From: Vicia villosa
Taxonomy: Eukaryota; Streptophyta; Magnoliopsida; Fabales; Fabaceae
Length of the DNA: 64,000 nucleotides
Assembly: GCF_029867415.1 (NCBI RefSeq)
Contig: NC_081186.1
Location: forward strand, 110,734,128-110,798,127
Direction of reading: 5' to 3'
Shown: positions 57,726-64,000 of the stretch, piece after piece
Position numbering within the stretch: position 1 is the first letter of the stretch
How the letters are laid out: each line of letters starts with the position of its first letter
Translations under genes and position numbers: made by a program
The notes under the pieces: generated by a model
Seen by the model: the letters and a program-made list of their open reading frames with translations, nothing else
Database searches by the model: none
What the model was told of the DNA's origin: nothing

Positions 57726-59286
57726 AAAAATTACACACACACATAGGTAAATCCTTTATTTCTATTTCTTTTAATATTAAGTATTTACATAACATATCTT
57801 CTAAATTGATTATTCACATTAATGACAATTGATATATTGTAAATTGATGTTCTTAAAAGCAACTCCCAACTGTAATTGGTGTTTTAAAAGCTACGATAAT
57901 TGTTGCACTTTTTATTCTTTGAGAAATTAAAAATTGCACCTGCCATAATAATTAAAAAAAATTGTTGAAATTGATAAAACCCATTTGATTCTCATGCCAA
58001 TTTAGTTGCATAAAAATGAATTTATAACTTTTTGAAATAAAAATGGTATAGATATTTAATTATTATTTACATAAAAATTAGTTGATGATTTATATCAACT
58101 TTACTAAAAAATTCAAAAGTCCTAATAATTAAACAAAATTGTTAATATAATTTAATATTAAAAAAATGATAATAAAATTATAAGTTTAAATTATTTTTTA
58201 ATATTTTTTATAAATAGAGTCATCTATAGCAAAAAAAAAAAAAGTCTACTTATTGTTAATATAATTTAATATCAAAAAAATGGTTTAAAAGTTTAAATTA
58301 TTTTTTAATACTTTTACAAATAGAGTCATCTATAGAAAAAAAAAGTGTCAAGTACATTTTTTTAAATTGAACTATACTTATGATATTTTTTAAGAAGATT
58401 TTCTGTTCGGTAAAAAAAAACATAATTTTTTGTTGTTTATTTTTTCTTTTTACATAATTATCATTCTTAATTATATTATATATGGATAATTATAACATTA
58501 GTTATAACTGACTTAAAATCTACAATCAATTTGCTTAATATTTGTATTAATTATAATTTTAAATTTGTATTTTATATTATCTTAGAATTAGTTACAATCA
58601 AACAATCTTAAAATTCCAAATCTCAAAATCAGAAGTGATACCTCTACGAGGATGTTTGTTACTTTTATTTCTTCTACTATAAGAAATGTGTATTTACGTA
58701 TCATATAACTATTTAATTTAATCATTAAAAAAATATAAACTTTTATTTATAACTATACAAATAATAAGTCTAAAAAACAGCAAAGGTTTAAACCAAATAA
58801 TAATTGATAATGTTAAAATAATTAAAATTGTAAACTACAACTTCGATGGTTGCGTTAATGTTGAATGTAAAATAACAGCTATACGATTTTGTATGTGAAA
58901 TTAATTTAATAATTTATAATGATTTGAAATGTTGAATATAACCCTCCAATTGACGGTTTTATTCTTAACCATTCAAATAGTATAACATAATAATAGTATA
59001 ATTATAATTAAAATGCATTTATTTTTAATATTGACGTTAATTATAAGTTGCAAAACATTAATTGATAATTGTATTTTCAAGAAATCATTAATGATAAGCC
59101 ATCTAATTTTCAAAAAACAATAAAAATACAATTGGATTTAGGGTTAGTGCCGTTTTGTGTTTGTGTGGGTCCAAATGTCAATTCATCAATATGTTGTTTT
59201 TGGAAAAAAAACAAAAAAATGTAGTTTTGGTTCATAACATTTAATATATTTGTAAACTGGTTTTGGAAAAAAAGCAAAAAAAATAT
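57703..59286. other. AT-rich stretch with a tandem duplication
   Basis: A unit of about 115 bp is duplicated: TTAATATAATTTAATAT...ATAGAGTCATCTATAG at 58,140-58,229 and again at 58,255-58,337. Each ends with a palindromic word (AGTCATCTATAG...) and an A run. No gene seen. Confidence 0.6.
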
Positions 59287-59470
59287 AGGGACAACTTCTC
59301 TACCCAACTCAAAAAGTTGGGTAGTGTACCTTCAACCAATTAGAAGATTCCATTTAACTTTAACATATTTAATTAATTATAAAATAATACAATTATTTGA
59401 TGTTTCCAAGACATTTTACATTGGAGGTAACTTTACCAAACTTTTTAAATTGGGTAGATAAAAATTCATC
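59287..59470. mobile_element. MULE-type MITE, family II (copy a), 184 bp
   Basis: It begins AGGGACAACTTCTCTACCCA and ends GGGTAGATAAAAATTCATC. AAAAAATAT lies on both sides (59,278-59,286 and 59,471-59,479), a 9-bp target duplication. The terminal parts contain CAACTCAAAAAGTTG-type palindromes. Confidence 0.85.
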
Positions 59471-59512
59471 AAAAAATATAGTTTTGGTTCATAACATTTA
59501 ATACATTTTTAA

Positions 59513-59696
59513 GGGGACAACTTCTCTACCCATTACAAAAAGTTGGGTAGTGTACCTCCAACCAATCACATAATTCCATCTCATTTAACACATTTAATTA
59601 TTTAATAAAATACTACAATTGTTTGTTGTTTTCAAAACATTTTACAAAGGAGGTAACCTTACCCAACTTTTTGAGTTGGGTAGATAAGAATTCACC
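59513..59696. mobile_element. MULE-type MITE, family II (copy b), 184 bp
   Basis: Same length and same orientation as copy a, beginning GGGGACAACTTCTCTACCCA and ending GGGTAGATAAGAATTCACC. Flanks CATTTTTAA and TATTTTTAA agree at eight of nine bases. Only 42 bases separate it from copy a. Confidence 0.85.
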
Positions 59697-59705
59697 TATT
59701 TTTAA

Positions 59706-60197
59706 ACCATTTTAATAGATGAATTTTCAAGATTTTGGACTATAAAAAGTTGTATTGAGAAGATACACTTATCATTAATATCCAATATATCCTTCCAATT
59801 GAATCAATAATCCATCACCGGGATTCACGAATCATAAAAATCCATATTATATATATGGCCTAACAATATGATAAATCCTCATTAATATCCTTGCAACAAA
59901 ACAATTCATTTTAAAAAAGGCGTTTTAATTTAATATCGTGCCCTCCATTTTTTCTCATTAAACTTGTTTGTATATTTACTTTTTCCTTTTTCAAAAAGAA
60001 AAATTATGTTTATATATAAAAGAACACATTTGATATTCTCCATCTCTAACTTAAAAATCTGGTTTTGGATTTTTGAAACTTGAATACTGGACTTGTTTCT
60101 TCTCCTTCGCAGACCTATAATATGAGAAAGAAGAATAGATATGGACATTAAAATACAGTTAAGTATAACTATTATTTTTAAATATAAGACCGTTTAA
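59706..60197. other. AT-rich stretch, nothing recognised
   Basis: No frame or repeat that I can support. It may contain the upstream part of the interrupted frame that follows. Confidence 0.3.
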
Positions 60198-60737
60198 AAA
60201 GTTGATGCTAACATCAACTATGTAACATCAAAAGAATATGCAACCAAAGAAGCAAAATACAGAGTTCAACAAACACAACCACAATCAAAAGCACCACCAC
60301 TTACTATTGAAGAAGAATATGTAAAAGAAGTTCTATCTGAAATCAAAACACCCATTTCAGAAACACAAAAAGTTTCAAGGGTCATGCTAACGAGTGCCCC
60401 AGGGGCACTCTTTAAGCATTCTATTTTAAGAAAATATTCTTTAAAAAGTTCACTATTTCAATTTTCGATGCATTAATTAGTTATATTTCCAAGAAAAACT
60501 TACTTTTTTAAGCTCTTAAATAGTGCCCCTGGGGCACTTGTTAGCATTTCCCAAGTTTCAATTTTGACAATTGAAACAAAGACTCAAATGCAAAGTATGA
60601 GAATTGAAAAACAACCCATCACGAACAACGCATTGGAGGAACCTATGGATCTAAGTTTTCTAAGACGATTATCATTTGCTAATTACATACAACAAACATT
60701 GAAACATAATATGAAAAATATAGAAAAAGACGAATGA
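60198..60737 (+). pseudogene. coding-like frame split by a MITE; product unknown
   Basis: Before insertion, one frame of about 119 codons ran from 60,198 to TGA 60,735. Its left part holds QPQSKAPPLTIEEEYVKEVL and EIKTPISETQKVS; its right part holds ILTIETKTQMQSMRIEKQP and FLRRLSFANYIQQTLKHNM. The insertion plus target duplication is 183 bp, a multiple of three. The frame therefore resumes correctly after the MITE, but the MITE itself brings stops. The APP...EEE...VKEVLSE pattern recalls a plant protein family of unknown function that starts MGCC (recollection only). There is no start codon in the visible part: a TAA lies just upstream, so an exon or pseudogene fragment is likely. Confidence 0.6.
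60379..60552. mobile_element. MULE-type MITE, family I (copy b), 174 bp, 9-bp target duplication
   Basis: It begins GGGTCATGCTAACGAGTGCC and ends (inverse) GGGAAATGCTAACAAGTGCC. AAGTTTCAA is present on both sides (60,370-60,378 and 60,553-60,561). Same family as 57,477-57,693, shorter in the middle. Inserted in a coding-like frame. Confidence 0.95.
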
Positions 60738-62913
60738 ATACTAAAGTTGTGCAAAATGTTGTACCTTTTTCAGAGTAACTGAAGGATGGCAGAACAGTGA
60801 ATGGTGTGTGTATCATCTTCTTCCTCTTGATGGTGTCCCTACTTTAACCAAAACAATACCACCATAATTATAAAATAAATAAATTCCCATAATGTTTCTA
60901 ACCACCCCCAGATATGAGCGTCAACCACCTTCCTCACAAAAACGAATGGAAGAACACCAACACCACTGTGTTCTTACTGTCTTAAATCTCCTTTCCGCCA
61001 TAACAACATTCCACATAAACACTAAACAACCGTGAATATCCACACTAACCCTGCAAACACACCAAAAAAATCAAAATCAATAATAATTTGTTTGTTTATT
61101 GTGATTCAAACAGAATTGAAACATTGTTAGAAAGTTGAATGAATGAACTGCAAAAACAACGATACTGAAAATCCTAATTAGGTCACCTACTTGAATAAAT
61201 GATTTGGATGAGTGTTCTGATGGAATGTGAGGAGTTGTTAACGTTTCCAAGGTTTTTTTAAATTTTCTTCCAATGGCAAGAAGTGTGTACGTTTCCGAGA
61301 AAGTTGTGGAGGCAGTAAATAATGAATTTGATTTTATCAATACATTAATGAATGGTTTGCAATAAATAAAATTATTAAAATATAGTTTTAGGGTTTTAGG
61401 TTAATTAAAAGGTTAATTAAAAGGTAGTAATAGGGGAAATGCAAGCCTACTTAATAATTAGGAATAATTAGGGGGATGCAATTACCTTTAAGTCCCCGAT
61501 TATCATTCTCAAATTGATAATTAGAGGGTTAATGGAATAATTTACTGTGTAATCTACTTTATTATATTAAAAGTGGATGTTTGGCTTGATTTGGTTCAGT
61601 TGATCGATTTGAGATTCTTCTTTCTCTCAAAATAATACATTCATTATGTAACTATTCTATTTCATGCTATCATGTTTTCAAACAATCTCATTTTTTGAAA
61701 TAAACTATTTCGTGCTAACTATATATTTCTAACAACTTTAAATCAAATTAAATAAATCCATACAACATATTCAAAGCGATTAATTCACCATCAAATATAA
61801 ATACATTTATCATAAATTTAAATAAATTCATTCAACATACTCAATATAATGATATTAAGTTCACTATCAAACAATAAACACAACTAAAATAAGTTATCCA
61901 TCAAGTTACAAACACAATCAAAATAAGTCCTCCCTATCACGAAATTAAGGTCAGCATCAAGTTGCAAATACAATCAAAATAAAATTATAGTAACTCTGGT
62001 ACCTTTATAGATTAACTTCAAAACTCTATCCTCTATCTGCACCTATAGTAAATCGAGCGTTTGCTTTGATTTAGAGTGCAATGGTGGATCTTTTGCACCT
62101 CTTTTATTGGAATTATTGATCTGTTAATGATGGATCTAATTGGTTTGAGCTCTAGCTTGAGACTAGCAATGTGGTTCTGTAGCATGTGTGGTTTTACTTT
62201 TGGATCTCTCCTCTTGTTTGAGGATTCCTATTTTTTACCGTGTATCTTACTTTATCTTGTTTATGGACATTTCTTGTGCTTTGTGATTTATTTTTGTAAC
62301 ACTATTTTCGTTCTTTATTAATATATTTAATTTTCCATTGAAAAATAATTTTTAACTTAAATCAACAATTTACCATCCCGAAACAAATTGAAATAAATGC
62401 ATAGTTAGAACATATAACATTGAACTTATTTTCTATTTGAATTGATCAAGTTAAATTTAACGTATGTTTGATGGGGCGTTGGATTTAACACATATTTGTT
62501 TTAAAGAAACTACTAAATGTAGATTTTGAGTGGAAAGTAAAACGTTATTAACAATATGCTATTGCATATGTGTGTTTGACAAAAAAACACCATACTGAAC
62601 ATATGTTTATCCTCAATTTCATCACATCATGTTTTCATTCTATCATCAGTAACCCACCATTATTAGGATGTGTTCCAACAATTTCTAAAAATCAAAAGAT
62701 ACACATAAATCATACAAGATTAGTTTGATATTGTGAGGAATAAAGTAAGCATTAAAAATGACTTTAAAATTTTGAACCTCTATCATTTGTTATAGTAAAC
62801 CAATCACCTTGGATTTTCTTATCCATATTCGGGTACAAATCAATAATTAATATTAGTGAAATTCAAACAACTACCAGATTAATTAAGTACTCAACAACCA
62901 ATAATTTCTAGAT
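60738..62913. other. intergenic stretch, no gene recognised
   Basis: 61,340-61,077 (minus) has an 87-codon frame with no known motif and is probably chance. 62,076-62,321 has a hydrophobic 81-codon frame, also without support; its left part recalls the decayed 3' region of other repeats. The words CATCAAGTTACAAACACAAT and ATCAAGTTGCAAATACAATC (61,898 and 61,955) form a short direct repeat. Confidence 0.4.
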
Positions 62914-62918
62914 AAATC

Positions 62919-63124
62919 TGATAAGTTATCATAAGGGGAAGCATTCACATCGGATAAAAGAGTTGCCTAAAAGTCGAAGACTCACTCAAACAAGTGAGAC
63001 AAACACATATATTTACCCAAAACCTTAAGACAACAAGTGTATGTGTCCTCTGACTTATAAAATGTTCAACCTTCATTTTCCCATGCAATGTGGAACATAC
63101 ACAACTCACACTTGTTTCTCAATA
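62919..63124 (-). repeat. 3' LTR of the TRIM
   Basis: Adjoins the polypurine tract (63,138-63,125, minus). Its terminus reads TATTG instead of TGTTG. Confidence 0.88.
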
Positions 63125-63328
63125 GTCTCCCCCTCAAGTGTGAGTCCATCCACCATGCTCCCTCTCAAGCGGAAAATCTTTCATCCACATACTTATACCA
63201 TCATTGACAGACACCCTTACCACATTACAAGCACTTCTATGGGACACACCACCTGACCAGTACCATGAGAGGAAGACTTTCAATACAAAGTTCCAATCTC
63301 TTACTTGAACCATCGACTCTAATATCAC

Positions 63329-63535
63329 TGACGAGTCATCATGAGGGGAAGCATCAACATTGGGTCAAAGACTCGCCTAAAGGTTAAAGACTCACCCAAA
63401 CAAGTGAGAGAAACAACACATATTCACCCAAAACCTTATGGCAATGAATGTATGGGTCCTATCAATTATAAAGTGATCAACCTCCCCTTTTGTAAGCAAT
63501 GTATGACTTACACAACTCACACTTATTTCTCAACA
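63329..63535 (-). repeat. 5' LTR of the TRIM
   Basis: Next to the primer site (63,328-63,315 on the minus strand). Ends with CAACA on the plus strand, the inverse of TGTTG. Confidence 0.88.
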
Positions 63536-63540
63536 AAATC

Positions 63541-64000
63541 AACACCTTTAAAATTCAATTTTATCAAAAGAGTGTTTACATTAATGTATTTTGATATAAA
63601 ATATATTAATTGTTCCTGTCTTGGCCGAGATAAAACTTATGGCTCAACATCATTTACAACCTAGTAAAATACGACCCAATAACAATCCGATAAAGCCAAA
63701 AGTATGTTTAAACGGACTCACCATTATAACACCATACCAATGACATGGGATTACAATTCCATTCCTTCAATTGTAGACCCAAGGAAGGTTCTAGGACCTA
63801 AAAAGTAACTATGAACCTGCCTTAGGAAAAAACTTGATCCATGCAAATGATTGAAAGAGAACCATAAGATGACAAAATGAATCATACTCCGACACTTGTC
63901 TATTTGGACAGTGATCTTAATTTGCAAGGAGTAGTAAAATTTTAAATGAAGGTACACACTCTTTAAAACTTAAAATATTCCCCTTTGTTTGCTTTAGTTA
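63541..64000. other. intergenic end of the window
   Basis: No gene or repeat recognised. Confidence 0.35.

Larger units (their letters stand above)
62919..63535 (-). mobile_element. TRIM (terminal-repeat retrotransposon in miniature), complete
   Basis: Direct repeats of about 206 bp (62,919-63,124 and 63,329-63,535) enclose 204 bp. AAATC flanks the element (62,914-62,918 and 63,536-63,540). Read on the minus strand, the 5' LTR begins TGTTGAGAAATAAGTG and ends GACTCGTCA. It is followed at once by GTGATATTAGAGTC, a primer site of the initiator-Met type with changes. Before the 3' LTR stands CTTGAGGGGGAGAC, a polypurine tract. No coding capacity. The two LTRs differ clearly, so it is older than the MITEs. 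Confidence 0.92.

Noticed and set aside
61077..61340. 87-codon minus-strand frame
   Set aside because: Starts with ATG but has no recognisable motif, no splice partners and ordinary AT-rich composition, so it is probably chance.
62076..62321. Hydrophobic 81-codon frame as a membrane protein
   Set aside because: No homologous look and poor context. Hydrophobicity follows from T-rich codons.

Overview
The window looks like nuclear DNA of a flowering plant, most likely a papilionoid legume. It is AT-rich, has long spliced genes with GT-AG introns, carries plant L1-type LINEs, copia and Ty3/gypsy LTR elements and MITEs, and has LTRs studded with GTAACCGGTTAC palindromes that I associate with legume repeats. 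The family-level placement is inference from recollection. No rRNA, canonical tRNA gene, CRISPR array or bacterial operon was seen.

Layout. Positions 1-10,000 hold two head-to-head paralogous DEAD-box RNA helicase genes. The minus-strand copy (49-2692) runs off the left edge and has an organelle-type presequence. The plus-strand copy (5623-9981) is complete, with ten exons and 543 residues, and has a short basic N-terminus instead. A decayed plant-mobile-domain sequence lies between them. Positions 10,393-20,750 are a stack of transposons: a 2.9-kb non-autonomous copia element with a 5-bp target duplication; the 3' end of a Ty3/gypsy element whose integrase is split by a solo LTR; a palindromic 1.2-kb element with 311-bp arms nested inside that solo LTR; and a MULE transposase relic. 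Positions 21,513-27,895 (minus) hold a nine-exon gene for a 1340-residue poly(A)-polymerase/TUTase-type nucleotidyltransferase with a very long Ser/Asn-rich C-terminus.

From about 29 kb to the right edge I find no intact host gene. This part holds four plus-strand LINE copies (one with an 829-codon open frame), an env-like/plant-transposon relic, hAT-like and MULE-like MITEs, a tRNA-derived SINE-like piece, a 0.5-kb-arm inverted repeat, a 3.8-kb minus-strand non-coding LTR element (LARD type), two families of 9-bp-TSD MITEs with two copies each, a MITE-split reading frame, and a 617-bp TRIM on the minus strand.

The three host genes probably act in RNA metabolism (helicases for RNA remodelling, a nucleotidyltransferase for RNA 3' ends), but nothing shows they are co-regulated. 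The most unusual structures are the palindromic LTR-ended element at 15,898-17,075, the gag-acidic-pol fusion frame of the copia element, and the young MITEs whose insertion can be proven from duplicated sequence inside this window.
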